Below the pieces are notes generated by a model. That model was given only the letters and a program-made list of their open reading frames with translations, had not been told where the DNA came from and ran no database searches. Positions 42,590 to 50,994 of a stretch of DNA of 64,000 bases are shown one piece after another. The position numbers and the translations under genes are program-made. Source of the DNA: an uncultured Clostridia bacterium (GTDB lineage Bacteria; Bacillota; Clostridia; Lachnospirales; Lachnospiraceae); assembly GCA_937895705.1 (NCBI GenBank), contig CALBKM010000030.1, positions 62,001-126,000 on the forward strand, in the 5' to 3' direction. Position 1 is the stretch's first letter; every line of letters begins with the position of its first letter.

Positions 42590-43624
42590 ATGAAGGATGA
42601 AGGAAAAGAAAAAAGCAAAAACGAAATGTTATGCAAAAATGCACAGAATAAGTTTGACATTTACTGGGTGTTTGCGTTGCTTGGAACGCTGGCGGTTTCC
42701 ACATATCCGATTTATATGGGAGTGAAGGTGCTCCGAAGTATGGCAATGTACGGTTTTGTACCCCAGAGGAATTATCCGAAGTACATCATTCCGTATACAC
42801 CGATAGCCATTGCGGTAACGGTAGCGGTTTTCCTGATGCCGGTACTTCTGAAAAAAGTGAAAAAGCATCCATTATTTACGGCATCGGGAATCGCATTGGT
42901 TGTGTTTTTCGTGACGGAGCTGTTGTTTGAACAAAAGGTCATAGTGAACGGAACCTTACCTACAAAATTGGAACGCTGGCAGATGTTTATGTGCTATGTT
43001 TCGCCGGAAACATACCAGACCCGGAATTGGAAGGCGGTAGATATTTTAATAGGGGATTACAGCCCTACCTTTAAGATTCATTTTTATATGATTTCCGTGG
43101 CTCTGATTTTGACAATTCTGGGATGCCTGTACGGTTTCGGACAAATGGTGTTAACCGGAAATCGGAAGAAGTTAAAGGTGTTGGTGATACAGTCGGTGTG
43201 TTCGGTATTATTCCTCGGACTGTGTATTTTTGCCTGCTTTACTGCTTTTTTCAGAAACGGGGATCTTTTGGTGTCTCCGTTATCGGCGGTGTTGATGGGG
43301 GGGTTCTTTTCGCTGCTTGGTGTAACCGTAGGTACGTATGTAGGTTCTTTTCTTTTGGGAAGAAAGAAAGGGATATCGGTAGGAATTCCGGCGGCTGTGG
43401 GTGCGGCAACGACACTGGCCATGTATATCGGAGAGATGTGCCTTCTGAGCGGCCACTTGTATCTTTTGGGAACCGGATTCTGGTTTAAGGGCCTGCCGGG
43501 CGTTGTACTGGCACCGGTGGATATTTTGATTATTCTTTTTGCGGGGGTGGTCTGCGGAGGAATTTGTATGTTGTTAAATAAATGCGAGAAAGGTTGCATA
43601 TCGGTGAAGAGTTCTGTAAAATAG
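42590..43624 (+). CDS. Polytopic membrane protein in the BlaR1-type operon
   Basis: A 344-residue protein with about eight hydrophobic helices and no recognised family. A basic N terminus precedes FDIYWVFALLGTLAVSTYPI. It begins 74 nt after the M56 peptidase gene with RBS GGGAGG and is probably the regulated target of the system. Small loops and glycine-rich helices (GGFFSLLGVTVGTYVGSFLLG) suggest a channel or a transporter-like role, which is a guess. Confidence 0.72.
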   Translation: MKDEGKEKSKNEMLCKNAQNKFDIYWVFALLGTLAVSTYPIYMGVKVLRSMAMYGFVPQRNYPKYIIPYTPIAIAVTVAVFLMPVLLKKVKKHPLFTASGIALVVFFVTELLFEQKVIVNGTLPTKLERWQMFMCYVSPETYQTRNWKAVDILIGDYSPTFKIHFYMISVALILTILGCLYGFGQMVLTGNRKKLKVLVIQSVCSVLFLGLCIFACFTAFFRNGDLLVSPLSAVLMGGFFSLLGVTVGTYVGSFLLGRKKGISVGIPAAVGAATTLAMYIGEMCLLSGHLYLLGTGFWFKGLPGVVLAPVDILIILFAGVVCGGICMLLNKCEKGCISVKSSVK

Positions 43625-43713
43625 AAGAGAAGAAACGTTAACCGGGATAAGCGTTATGACAGAAGATTTTGCAGTGAAGTATACCGTTTGAGAAAACAAG
43701 GAGGAAATCTTGC

Positions 43714-44889
43714 ATGATTTATACAACTTTTCAAGATAAAGAATTGTCCCTTTTAGGCTTTGGTGCCATGCGTCTGCCGGTAAATGCCGACGGAAGTATT
43801 GATGAGCCGCAGGTAAAGGAAATGACACGTTATGCTATGGAACACGGGGTAAATTATTATGATACCGCATGGCCCTATCACAACGGTGAGTCGGAGCGTG
43901 TTATGGGAAGGATTTTGTCCGAGTACCCGAGAGACAGCTATTATTTGGCGACAAAGTATCCGGGACATCAGATTTTGAGCACCGGTTACAATCCGGCGGA
44001 GATTTTTGAGGAGCAGCTTCGTAAGTGCGGTGTGGACTATTTTGACTTTTATTTGTTACATAACGTGTATGAGAAGTCTATGGAGACTTATCTTGACCCA
44101 CAGTGGGGCATTATCGATTATTTCAAGGAGCAGAAGAGACTGGGCCGGATTAGGCACTTGGGCTTCAGTACTCATGCGGAGGTTGCGGGATTAAAGGAGT
44201 TTCTGGATGTTTGCGGCGACGACATGGAGTTCTGTCAGATTCAGTTAAATTATCTGGACTGGACGTTGCAGGATGCGAAGGGGAAGTATGACCTTTTGAC
44301 GGAACGAGGGATTCCGGTATGGGTGATGGAGCCGGTTCGTGGCGGCAAGCTGGCGAGGCTTTCCGGGGAAGAAGAGGAAAAATTGCAGGCATTTCGACCG
44401 GAGGTATCTACAGCCTCCTGGTGTTTCCGTTTTCTGCAGGAGTTACCGAATGTGAAAATGGTACTGAGCGGAATGTCCGATGAGGCACAGATGCATGACA
44501 ATGTGGCCACGTTTGAGGAAGGGAAGCCGCTTTCCGGGGAAGAGACGGCGTTGCTTTTGGAAATTGCGGAAGGGATGAAAGACAGCGTACCGTGTACCGG
44601 ATGCCGGTATTGCTGCGACGGATGCCCGATGGGATTGGATATTCCGGGATTTTTGCATACCTATAACGAGCTTCGTACGGCACCGTCCATGAATGCAGGC
44701 ATGCGGATTGAGTTTATGCCTGAAAAAGAACGTCCGTCGGCTTGTATCGGTTGCGGTGCCTGTACGGCCATTTGCCCGCAGAATATCGATATTCCGGGGG
44801 CACTTGCGGATTTGAGCGACCGACTGGCAAAGCGAATCAGTTGGACGGAGATTTGCAGACAGAGAGAAGAAGCGTCGAAGAGGCAGTAA
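43714..44889 (+). CDS. Aldo/keto reductase with ferredoxin-like tail (first copy)
   Basis: A 391-residue protein. The aldo/keto reductase barrel has GFGAMRLP, NYYDTAWPYH (catalytic Asp and Tyr), the lysine in ATKYPG and the histidine in YLLHNV. A C-terminal part carries two cysteine motifs, CTGCRYCCDGCPMG and CIGCGACTAICPQ, typical for two [4Fe-4S] clusters, so electrons could come from ferredoxin. Paralog of the gene at 49061. RBS AAGGAGG. Confidence 0.9.
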   Translation: MIYTTFQDKELSLLGFGAMRLPVNADGSIDEPQVKEMTRYAMEHGVNYYDTAWPYHNGESERVMGRILSEYPRDSYYLATKYPGHQILSTGYNPAEIFEEQLRKCGVDYFDFYLLHNVYEKSMETYLDPQWGIIDYFKEQKRLGRIRHLGFSTHAEVAGLKEFLDVCGDDMEFCQIQLNYLDWTLQDAKGKYDLLTERGIPVWVMEPVRGGKLARLSGEEEEKLQAFRPEVSTASWCFRFLQELPNVKMVLSGMSDEAQMHDNVATFEEGKPLSGEETALLLEIAEGMKDSVPCTGCRYCCDGCPMGLDIPGFLHTYNELRTAPSMNAGMRIEFMPEKERPSACIGCGACTAICPQNIDIPGALADLSDRLAKRISWTEICRQREEASKRQ

Positions 44890-44906
44890 ACCGAAGAGGA
44901 AGAAAA

Positions 44907-44935
44907 AAGGTCACACGGGAAGTGTGGCCTTTTTT
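44907..44935 (+). terminator. Terminator after the first aldo/keto reductase
   Basis: AAGGTCACA (44907-44915) pairs with TGTGGCCTT (44923-44931), followed by a T tract. Confidence 0.8.
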
Positions 44936-44976
44936 GCCTCTGCCATGTATATTTATTCTACGATATAAAACAAATA

Positions 44977-45005
44977 TTGACAAATATACAATGAGAATGT
45001 ATAAT
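44977..45005 (+). promoter_or_regulatory. Consensus promoter of the second acetyltransferase gene
   Basis: TTGACA (44977-44982), 17-nt spacer, TATAAT (45000-45005): a full consensus match, 70 nt before the start codon. Confidence 0.8.
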
Positions 45006-45075
45006 TATACCACATGAAAGAGAGCTCTGTAAAGAATGTTTTTCTCGTGACAGAAGCAATAAAGGAGGGAAAGAA

Positions 45076-45855
45076 ATGGAGCAGGACAGTTTGCTTTATG
45101 AACAACTTAGTTTTAATACGCATCCGTGTCTTATGGAGGAAGTATATGATGGTTGGCTGTTGCGGTTTGCGGAAGGGTATACGAAGAGGGCAAATTCGGT
45201 GAGTGTAATCGGAAAATCTACATTATCTCTTGAGGAGAAGATCACGTATTGCGAGGGGAAATATGCGGAACATAAACTGCCTGCGGTGTTTAAAATAGCA
45301 CCGATGGCATCGGAATTGGACCGGATATTGGAGGAACGGGGTTATTCTGCGGTTGACAAAACGAATGTGATGACGGTGGATTTGACGAAACAAGTGAAAA
45401 GCGCGGAAAAGGGGAAGGAACTTAAACTTCCGGCTGCTTTTGTACAGGGAGATGTGTTTGTGACCGTAGATGAAAAGATTACCGAAGCATGGCAGTATTA
45501 TTATTTCACGTTCAACAAGGTATTGATGACGTATGTGCCGACGGCAAAGAAGATGCAGGCAAAGATAACAAATCAGGTACTTTGCGGGACGGTCTACGTA
45601 GATAAAAAGGCAGTGGCCTGCGGGCTCGGTGTTATGGAGCGGGGATATGTGGGGCTGCTGGATATTGTGGTGAAGGAAGAATACAGAGGATGCGGATTCG
45701 GAAAAGTGTTATGTCAGGCACTGTTAGAAAAGGCGAAAGAGAAGGGGGCGACTGCCGGGTATTTGCAGGTGGTGGATAGTAACGAGGTGGCAAAGAGGCT
45801 TTATAGGGGACTGGGGTTTGAGGATGTGTATAGCTATTGGTATCGGGTGAAATAG
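45076..45855 (+). CDS. GNAT family N-acetyltransferase, two-part
   Basis: A 259-residue protein. The C-terminal half is a normal GNAT domain with VKEEYRGCGFGKVLCQALLE (acetyl-CoA loop) and YRGLGFEDVYSYWYRVK. The N-terminal half (HPCLMEEVYDGWLLRFAEGY, then RANSVSVIGKS) matches the type of tandem-domain acetyltransferases in Firmicutes. Substrate unknown. RBS GGAGGGAAAG. Confidence 0.88.
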   Translation: MEQDSLLYEQLSFNTHPCLMEEVYDGWLLRFAEGYTKRANSVSVIGKSTLSLEEKITYCEGKYAEHKLPAVFKIAPMASELDRILEERGYSAVDKTNVMTVDLTKQVKSAEKGKELKLPAAFVQGDVFVTVDEKITEAWQYYYFTFNKVLMTYVPTAKKMQAKITNQVLCGTVYVDKKAVACGLGVMERGYVGLLDIVVKEEYRGCGFGKVLCQALLEKAKEKGATAGYLQVVDSNEVAKRLYRGLGFEDVYSYWYRVK

Positions 45856-45889
45856 AGAAGGAAAGCGTATTGATACCTAAGTCGAAATA

Positions 45890-45918
45890 TTGACAAGAAC
45901 CAAAGACAGTTGTATAAT
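45890..45918 (+). promoter_or_regulatory. Consensus promoter of argC
   Basis: TTGACA (45890-45895), 17-nt spacer, TATAAT (45913-45918), placing the transcript start near 45925 and the start codon at 45950. Confidence 0.8.
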
Positions 45919-45949
45919 TATGAAACCAAAAGAAAAAGGAGATTCGACC

Positions 45950-46897
45950 ATGAAAACAAAGGTATTTATCGACGGAAGCGAAGGAACCACAGGACTTAGA
46001 ATTTTTGAGCGTTTTCAGAATCGTGACGATATTGAAATTATGAAGATTGATCCGGAATTACGTAAGGACCCGGAGGAGAGAAAGAAGATGATTAATGCCT
46101 CCGATGTGACCTTTTTGTGTTTGCCGGATGCGGCTGCAAAGGAAGCGGTTTCCTTTGTGGAGAACGAGAACACAGTGATTATTGATGCGTCTACCGCACA
46201 CCGTACGGAAGAGGGCTGGGCTTACGGTTTCCCGGAACTTTCCCCGGAGCACAGAGCAAATATTAAAAAGGGAAAGCGGATTGCGGTGCCGGGCTGTTAT
46301 GCATCGGGATTTATTTCTCTTGTATATCCGTTAGTGAAGGGCGGAATATTACCGAAGGACTATCCGGTGAGCTGTTTTGCATTGTCCGGTTACAGCGGAG
46401 CGGGAAAGAAGACCATCGCGGTATATGAGAGCGAGGACAGACCGACGGAGCTTGCGTCCGGTCGTGTGTATGCATTGACCCAGCAGCATAAGCATTTGAA
46501 GGAGATGAAGGCCATTACCGGTCTTGACCGTACGCCGTTGTTCTCTCCGATTATTGATGACTATTACAGCGGAATGGTAGTGACAATTCAGCTGTATACG
46601 GATATGCTTGCAAAGAAGGAGACGCCGGAGAGCCTGCTTGCGTACTATGCAGATTACTACAAGGGAGAGCAGTTTATCAAGGTGGCGGCTACGGATGACG
46701 AAGTGGCAGCCGGCGGGTTCCTTGCAGGAAACGGTCTGTCCGGTTGGGACGGTATGAAGATTTATGTGACCGGCAACGAGGAGCGTATCGTGGTGTCCGC
46801 GCAGTTTGATAACCTTGGTAAGGGCGCTTCCGGAGCTGCAATCCAGTGTCTGAATGTGCTCCTGGGTTGTGATGAGGCGAAGGGATTGAATCTGTAA
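45950..46897 (+). CDS. argC: N-acetyl-gamma-glutamyl-phosphate reductase, short type
   Basis: A 315-residue reductase making N-acetylglutamate semialdehyde in arginine synthesis. Its Rossmann start is VFIDGSEGTTGLRIFERF, the catalytic cysteine is in PGCYASGFISLVYPL, and the histidine is in the QQHKHLKEM region. The length (about 315, not 345) and the FIDGSEGTTGL start mark the type 2 ArgC subgroup. No other arg gene is adjacent. Start ATG 45950, with AAAAGGAG upstream. Confidence 0.9.
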   Translation: MKTKVFIDGSEGTTGLRIFERFQNRDDIEIMKIDPELRKDPEERKKMINASDVTFLCLPDAAAKEAVSFVENENTVIIDASTAHRTEEGWAYGFPELSPEHRANIKKGKRIAVPGCYASGFISLVYPLVKGGILPKDYPVSCFALSGYSGAGKKTIAVYESEDRPTELASGRVYALTQQHKHLKEMKAITGLDRTPLFSPIIDDYYSGMVVTIQLYTDMLAKKETPESLLAYYADYYKGEQFIKVAATDDEVAAGGFLAGNGLSGWDGMKIYVTGNEERIVVSAQFDNLGKGASGAAIQCLNVLLGCDEAKGLNL

Positions 46898-46981
46898 ATG
46901 TTCGGTGTGAGTTCAATGTACCCGGGTGAGTATGCGTGGATGTATCGGCATCGAAAAGATAATACCGGAAGATAACATAAG

Positions 46982-47024
46982 AAGCCATTGTGTCGAAGGC
47001 AATACGACGATACAATGGCTTTTT
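46982..47024 (+). terminator. Terminator after argC
   Basis: AAGCCATTGT (46982-46991) pairs with ACAATGGCTT (47012-47021), with an inner GTCG/CGAC pair and a T tract. Confidence 0.85.
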
Positions 47025-47044
47025 GCGTGTACACCGGATTTGGT

Positions 47045-48754
47045 TTACAATTTTACACTATCCAAAAAGGCAGCGCAGAAAATTGCCGGGGAGTTCCAGT
47101 AAATCGTGATTTCGTTTAAGGAGTAGCATTCCCAGCGGTCTACAAAGCATTTCATAGGAGGAGTTCCCTCCGGAATCAGTTCCTTTGCCAGAGGATCGAC
47201 CCAACGGGTGCCGTTGGCGCCGCCGGAAACATAACCCGGTATGGTTTCTTCGATACCGTCGGCAACAGTGATACGGTTATGCGGATTACTGAACGCGTGG
47301 GTGCCGACGCCGGTAACATAGCTGAAATCCGTAGCGTTGACACCAAGAAGATAATCCATTTGCCGGACAAGGGCGGTGTGATATTCCGGCTTCGGCTGCA
47401 GACGATATACCGTAGCGAACAGCATACCTCGGTTCAGAACGTTGAGGTTGCTTCCCCAGCAATATTCGTTTGCCTTAAGTGCGACACCGTAACCGCCGGA
47501 GGCAATCACTTCCAGCAGCAGCTCGGCCTCTTGATACAGCAGTGCTTTGTAGGAGGCCCGGAATTCCGATTCGTCGGAAGTATTGCAGCTGCTTTCCTTT
47601 TTGGCTGTATTCGGAACCAATTCATCTTCCAGCAAAGCCCACCCGGCAAAACCGCTGATGTCGGCCCAACCGTATTGAACCGGATTCGGGTGCTGTTTGA
47701 AAAAGAATTTTGCCTTTTCTAAATAACGGCCGTTCCCGGTGGTGCGGTACAATTCCATGGCCGCCCACAAACGTTCGTCGATGTCGGAACGGTCACCGTA
47801 CCCGCCGGTGCGACATTCTTTGACATGTTCAAACAGAAACTCCGGGTGCTGTTCCAGCCAGATATATGACTTTTCGGCGGCTGCCAGGGCGCGGTCGGAA
47901 AACTCTTCGTCAAACGGACGGTAAATACGGGACGCCAGTGCCATGGTAGCAACAAAATCCCCAACCGCCATGGAAGACGGTGGGAGCAAAAGCATCTGAT
48001 TCGTATCTTCGTGAGGCATGACAAAGGCAGCGTGATTCTGCGTGGTATGTTTGTGATACACGCTACCGTCCTCTGCCTGCATTTGTAACATCCAGTCCAG
48101 TTCGTAGCGGCACTCGTTTAAGATATCCGGAATGCCGTTGCCGCTTTCGGGAATGTTAAGACTTGCCGTAAAAGCATCCGGGAAAAAACGGTATGCGTAA
48201 AGGAGGTGACCCAGTGCACATGCTGCCGCAGTGGTATAGCGACCGAAATCACCGGCATCGTGCCAGCCTCCGCGGATGTTAAACTTCTGCATTTCCGGTT
48301 CCGAAAGCTCGCCGTCTAAAAACTTTTTATATTCGGTCCAAAGAACCGTAGGTTCGGTATGACAGGCCTTACGGGCATAGTTTCCGGCATACTGTGCTTC
48401 CAGTTCTGTGCCGCAACGTTGGTAATAGAGCATTTTGGAAAGCAGAATGTTCAGGTTACCGTACAAATGGCTGTCTACGGTAAACGGATAGGAAACCGCT
48501 TCGCCGCAACGGATGGTATAGGTACCGGGTGCGGTTAATTCCGAAAAGTTCAGTTGCCAGACGAAATCTTCGGATGCTTCGTCCGGACCGAAGCAGACGG
48601 CGTCTTTTTCTAACAGACAGATGCCGTCTTTTCCGCAAATCTGCACATGTACCGGGATATCGGGAGCGCCGTCACAAAACTCCCGGGGCAGAGAGAGAAT
48701 TGCGGTTTTATTACTGTTTGGTAAGTAGCCCATTTGGTTTACGTAAATATTCAT
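47045..48754 (-). CDS. Glycoside hydrolase family 9 protein, intracellular
   Basis: A 569-residue protein. An N-terminal Ig-like domain (IYVNQMGYLPNSNKTAIL, as in CelD) is followed by the (alpha/alpha)6 GH9 domain. Catalytic residues are the aspartates in GGWHDAGDFGRY at about 163-174 and the glutamate in YSLNEITIYWNSP near the end; THAFSNPHNR carries the conserved His and Arg. There is no signal peptide or dockerin, so it should act on imported cello- or glucosamine-oligosaccharides. It has its own minus-strand promoter. Confidence 0.9.
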   Translation of the reverse strand: MNIYVNQMGYLPNSNKTAILSLPREFCDGAPDIPVHVQICGKDGICLLEKDAVCFGPDEASEDFVWQLNFSELTAPGTYTIRCGEAVSYPFTVDSHLYGNLNILLSKMLYYQRCGTELEAQYAGNYARKACHTEPTVLWTEYKKFLDGELSEPEMQKFNIRGGWHDAGDFGRYTTAAACALGHLLYAYRFFPDAFTASLNIPESGNGIPDILNECRYELDWMLQMQAEDGSVYHKHTTQNHAAFVMPHEDTNQMLLLPPSSMAVGDFVATMALASRIYRPFDEEFSDRALAAAEKSYIWLEQHPEFLFEHVKECRTGGYGDRSDIDERLWAAMELYRTTGNGRYLEKAKFFFKQHPNPVQYGWADISGFAGWALLEDELVPNTAKKESSCNTSDESEFRASYKALLYQEAELLLEVIASGGYGVALKANEYCWGSNLNVLNRGMLFATVYRLQPKPEYHTALVRQMDYLLGVNATDFSYVTGVGTHAFSNPHNRITVADGIEETIPGYVSGGANGTRWVDPLAKELIPEGTPPMKCFVDRWECYSLNEITIYWNSPAIFCAAFLDSVKL

Positions 48755-48817
48755 AAAAATCTCCTACGCCAATTTTGTGTTCAGTGAATAACCGATGATT
48801 TAAAAATGATTAAATAT

Positions 48818-48846
48818 ATTATATTATTATAAGTCGAAAAGGTCAA
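48818..48846 (-). promoter_or_regulatory. Promoter of the GH9 gene
   Basis: Minus strand TTGACC (48846-48841), 17-nt spacer, TATAAT (48823-48818), about 65 nt before the start. The 306-nt divergent gap also holds the promoter at 48968; nothing else was recognised in it. Confidence 0.65.
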
Positions 48847-48967
48847 TCGTGTTTTGAAAAAATATTGAATGTATACGCATTTAAAGACTAAAACAAGGAA
48901 ATATTCATTTTTATGCACAGTGATTCATATTTTGCAACAGAATCAAGATGCGGCAAAGAAGCTCCTA

Positions 48968-48976
48968 TGATATACT
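48968..48976 (+). promoter_or_regulatory. Extended -10 promoter of the second aldo/keto reductase
   Basis: TGATATACT at 48968-48976, 85 nt before the start codon. Confidence 0.5.
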
Positions 48977-49060
48977 GAATTTGGGTAAAGTCACTAAAGG
49001 TGCGAAAATACTGAAACATTACAGGAAAATGACGAGCCTGTGAAAAGAGGAGGATAAAAG

Positions 49061-50182
49061 ATGAGTGTAGATGTAAGTAAGTTGCCGAAGCTGGGGTTCG
49101 GATTGATGCGCTTGCCGGAGAAGGATGGGGAAATCGACATGATCCGCGTATGTGATATGGTGGATGCCTACATGAAAAACGGTATGAATTATTTCGATAC
49201 CGCTTATGTGTACCACGGAGGCAAGTCCGAGGTGGCGGCGAGGGAGGCGATTGTAAAGCGTTATCCGAGAGATTCTTTCTATTTGGCAACCAAGCTTCCG
49301 GCCTGGGAGATACATTGCCCGGAGGACAGGGATAAAGTATTTGACATTCAGTGCGAACGTGCCGGTGTTGATTATTTTGATTTTTATTTACTTCACAGCG
49401 TGGAAGACGGCGGTAATTACGATAAGTATGTACAATATGATTGCTTTAACTGGGCAATCGAGAAGAAAAAGCAGGGAAAGATAAAGCATTTCGGCTTTTC
49501 CTTCCACGGAACACCGGCGCTTTTGGAGAAGATTGTGGACGAGCATCCTGAGGTGGAGTTTGTACAGATTCAGTTGAATTATGTGGACTGGGACAATCCG
49601 ATTGTACATTCGGGTAAGTTGTATGAGATTTTAAAGAAGCGTAACATTCCGATGATTATTATGGAGCCGGTAAAGGGCGGTTTGCTTGCCAAGATGGAAG
49701 AGGAACAGGAGGCGGTGTTCAAAGCGGTTGACAGTGAAGCTTCCGTTGCATCCTGGGCATTTCGGTTTGTGGGTTCTTTAGACGGAGTGGCTACGATTTT
49801 AAGCGGTATGTCCACAGAGGAGCAGATGCAGGATAATATCAATACCTTTGCGAATTTTAAGCCGCTGGATGAGACGGAACAGGGGGCGGTTGCAAAAGTT
49901 GTGGAAATGATGCACAGTATGCCGCTCATTCCGTGTACCTCTTGTCGTTATTGTGTAGACGGCTGTCCGTCGGGAATTTTGATTCCGGATGTATTTCGTG
50001 CATTAAATACAAAACGCAGATATCCGAAAAACGACAATCGTCCGCATTTCTTCTACAACGGTCTGGTGGGAAGAAGCGGTCGCGCGAAAGATTGTATCGG
50101 GTGCGGCCAGTGTGAGAGCGTTTGTCCGCAGCATTTGAATATCATCGAACTGTTGCAGGAAGCAAGCGAAAAGCTGGATTAG
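49061..50182 (+). CDS. Aldo/keto reductase with ferredoxin-like tail (second copy)
   Basis: A 373-residue paralog of the protein at 43714. Motifs are GFGLMRLPE, NYFDTAYVYHGG (Asp/Tyr), ATKLPAWE (Lys), YLLHSVED (His) and the cluster motifs CTSCRYCVDGCPSG and CIGCGQCESVCPQH. RBS AGAGGAGG. A strong terminator follows. Substrate unknown; in anaerobes such reductases are often involved in redox balancing of carbonyl compounds. Confidence 0.9.
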   Translation: MSVDVSKLPKLGFGLMRLPEKDGEIDMIRVCDMVDAYMKNGMNYFDTAYVYHGGKSEVAAREAIVKRYPRDSFYLATKLPAWEIHCPEDRDKVFDIQCERAGVDYFDFYLLHSVEDGGNYDKYVQYDCFNWAIEKKKQGKIKHFGFSFHGTPALLEKIVDEHPEVEFVQIQLNYVDWDNPIVHSGKLYEILKKRNIPMIIMEPVKGGLLAKMEEEQEAVFKAVDSEASVASWAFRFVGSLDGVATILSGMSTEEQMQDNINTFANFKPLDETEQGAVAKVVEMMHSMPLIPCTSCRYCVDGCPSGILIPDVFRALNTKRRYPKNDNRPHFFYNGLVGRSGRAKDCIGCGQCESVCPQHLNIIELLQEASEKLD

Positions 50183-50200
50183 GGGTAATATAGAAAGACG

Positions 50201-50242
50201 AAAACGCAATTTCGAATCATACGAGTCGGAATTGCGTTTTTT
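50201..50242. terminator. Terminator between convergent genes
   Basis: AAAACGCAATT (50201-50211) pairs with AATTGCGTTTT (50230-50240), followed by TT. Symmetry allows use from both sides. Confidence 0.85.
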
Positions 50243-50269
50243 GTGTGCGGAAAAAGGTGTGGGAGTGAA

Positions 50270-50803
50270 TCAGTCCTCCCGGCTGTCATTGTCATCATCG
50301 TAGAAGTGATTCGGAAATCCTTCGGTGTTTTTTGTGATGACACCGCATGCGATTTTTTCGCCGGCATTTCCGGATGGTTGTGAGGTAAAATCATCCGGGT
50401 TTTGGTGAATAACGACAGAACGGTTTAGAATCATCGGCAGGGTCAGAAAACTGTCGTAGACAATCGTCCATACATACCCGTCGTTGGAGAGAAGCGGAGG
50501 AAGGTCGCCGGCATGTTCCGGATGGAGAACATTATCCGGATTATAGTGAGTTCCCGTATTTTCGAAATTTCGGCTGCAGTCTCCGGTTTCGTGAATATGG
50601 AAAGCAAAAAAAGTGGGAGTATCTTCGCCTCTTCCGTCGGGGAGATCGGACACTTCCGCGGCGATTAAGAGGCCGGATTCCGGTAGGGAATAAAATTTTA
50701 CGACACCGTTAATGTCGGGGTGAGCATTGTTTCCCTTTAAAACGGCGACGGCATCCGGTTCGCCTTCGGTCAGAAGAGAGAGAAAGTAGCTTTTGGTATC
50801 CAT
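50270..50803 (-). CDS. Cu/Zn superoxide dismutase family protein
   Basis: A 177-residue protein of the Cu/Zn SOD fold. Copper-ligand region FFAFHIHETGDCS has HxH, zinc-ligand region HYNPDNVLHPEHAGDLP follows, and the fourth copper ligand is in SVVIHQNPDDF; SGNAGEKIACGVI closes the fold. There is no signal peptide, which is unusual because bacterial Cu/Zn SODs are normally exported. Start ATG 50803, with GAGGT 5 nt upstream. Confidence 0.87.
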   Translation of the reverse strand: MDTKSYFLSLLTEGEPDAVAVLKGNNAHPDINGVVKFYSLPESGLLIAAEVSDLPDGRGEDTPTFFAFHIHETGDCSRNFENTGTHYNPDNVLHPEHAGDLPPLLSNDGYVWTIVYDSFLTLPMILNRSVVIHQNPDDFTSQPSGNAGEKIACGVITKNTEGFPNHFYDDDNDSRED

Positions 50804-50869
50804 GACAGACCTCAAAACAGTCTTTCTGCCAGTATATGTGAGGAAAAGGAAAATGTTCCGAGATGAAAT

Positions 50870-50921
50870 CGAACAAATATTTGCACTGGCACTTGAAAAT
50901 CGAACAAATGTATGTTATTAT
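50870..50921 (+). promoter_or_regulatory. SOS-type promoter with two LexA boxes
   Basis: CGAACAAATATTTG (50870-50883) and CGAACAAATGTATG (50901-50914) each match the Firmicutes LexA box CGAACRNRYGTTYG at 13 of 14 positions. TTGAAA (50893-50898), 17-nt spacer, TATTAT (50916-50921): box 2 fills the spacer exactly, ideal for repression. The controlled genes are the radical SAM/DUF4130 pair. Confidence 0.78.
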
Positions 50922-50994
50922 AAAGCTGTAAGGAATATATGTACGGCGGAACAGTTCGTGCGGAAGGAAGATGAAACAGAAGGAAGGGTACATT

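Noticed and set aside
46898..46975. A 25-codon open frame starting right after the argC stop
   Set aside because: No ribosome site, no recognisable product, and located just before the argC terminator.
43714..50182. Composite mobile element flanked by the two aldo/keto reductase paralogs
   Set aside because: The two copies are too diverged in length and sequence to be recent direct repeats, and no recombinase gene lies between them.
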